A stretch of 5,321 nt of DNA from Betaproteobacteria bacterium RBG_16_58_11 (GTDB taxonomy: Bacteria; Pseudomonadota; Gammaproteobacteria; Burkholderiales; Thiobacteraceae), in contig MEQN01000111.1 in the NCBI GenBank assembly GCA_001770235.1, positions 1 to 5,321 on the forward strand. Reading direction: 5' to 3'. The position numbers and the translations under genes are program-made. Positions 5,117-5,321 of this stretch are shown one piece after another (within the stretch, counting starts at the first letter, position 1; every line of letters begins with the position of its first letter). Below the pieces are notes generated by a model. That model had not been told where the DNA came from and did not search any database. It worked only from the letters and a program-made list of their open reading frames with translations.

Positions 5117-5165
5117 TGTAGCGCCGGCTTCCAGCCGGCATGCAAGCAAGGATGCTTGCGCTACA
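5117..5165. repeat. Cloverleaf-like intergenic repeat: two hairpins closed by an outer stem
   Basis: The outer stem is TGTAGC (5117-5122) with GCTACA (5160-5165); counting shared bases the terminal match is 8 long. Inside are two strong hairpins: GCCGGCT / AGCCGGC (5123-5129 and 5133-5139, loop TCC) and GCAAGCA / TGCTTGC (5142-5148 and 5153-5159, loop AGGA). The 49-base unit is therefore almost fully paired as a three-way junction in either strand. It resembles dispersed REP-type elements whose GCCGGCTTCCAGCCGGC core I recall from several bacterial genomes. Such elements are often mobilised by RAYT transposases, but none is present here. It lies 17 bases beyond the end of the convergent ybiT gene. 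Confidence 0.72.
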
Positions 5166-5182
5166 AGAATGGCAATCCAGGA

Positions 5183-5321
5183 TTACTCCACACCCTGACT
5201 GGCCAGATAATCCTCGTAATTCCCGGTGAAGTGCTGGTAGCCACCCTTACCATCGAGCTCGATGATTTGCGTCGCGAGCGATGACACGAACTGGCGGTCG
5301 TGGCTGACGAAAATCAGCGTG
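5183..5321 (-). CDS. ybiT: ABC-F family ATPase YbiT, C-terminal end (partial)
   Basis: Read on the minus strand, this is the last 45 codons of a gene cut by the window edge, ending in TAA (complement of 5185-5183). The visible protein starts [20 protein letters not shown] and ends [20 protein letters not shown] contains the switch histidine (H-loop) of an ABC ATPase, here from the second nucleotide-binding domain. The [13 protein letters not shown] tail is typical of YbiT rather than of Uup or EttA (recollection). ABC-F proteins are soluble, have two ATPase domains and act on the ribosome, not in transport. YbiT is a translation factor of this class. The gene converges on mltB with a 119-base gap filled by inverted repeats. 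The 3' end shows no truncation or frameshift. Confidence 0.93.
   Translation of the reverse strand, partial: TLIFVSHDRQFVSSLATQIIELDGKGGYQHFTGNYEDYLASQGVE

Overview
The window looks like a chromosomal stretch from a proteobacterium with moderately high GC, probably beta- or gammaproteobacterial. The reasons are a tRNA-Glu with encoded CCA, a bacterial SelO ending in Cys-Ser-Ser, an MltB-type lytic transglycosylase, a YbbO-like short-chain dehydrogenase and a YbiT-type ABC-F protein. No phage, transposon, CRISPR or toxin-antitoxin genes are visible. It reads as ordinary core genome with one uncharacterised lipoprotein, one uncharacterised small protein and several structured intergenic repeats.

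Layout. Positions 2-82 hold the last 26 codons of an upstream gene ending in a hydrophobic segment. A tRNA-Glu (UUC anticodon) occupies 118-193 and ends in a strong intrinsic terminator at 201-224. An AT-rich region (about 260-470) carries a sigma70-like promoter and a leader of about 150 nt. It leads to a 66-residue basic/acidic protein (474-674) with two RR-x4-RR motifs, closed by a second strong terminator (703-728). selO (864-2348) stands alone, with all recalled catalytic residues and both redox cysteines. After selO come an 11-bp inverted repeat and a CT-rich hairpin repeat.

Three genes then form a tight operon: a predicted outer-membrane lipoprotein of unknown family (2495-3214), a YbbO-like NADP-dependent dehydrogenase (3211-4056) and the periplasmic lytic transglycosylase MltB (4053-5063). 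Both junctions are 4-base ATGA overlaps, so translation is probably coupled. Two of the three products are exported, which suggests an envelope-related operon, although the dehydrogenase is cytoplasmic. Downstream lies a dense cluster of inverted repeats, including a two-hairpin element closed by an outer stem (5117-5165). The window ends inside the 3' part of a convergent ybiT gene on the minus strand (5183-5321).

I found no convincing new biological system. The items most worth a second look are the unknown lipoprotein coupled to mltB, the small RR-x4-RR protein with its structured leader, and the cloverleaf-like repeat.
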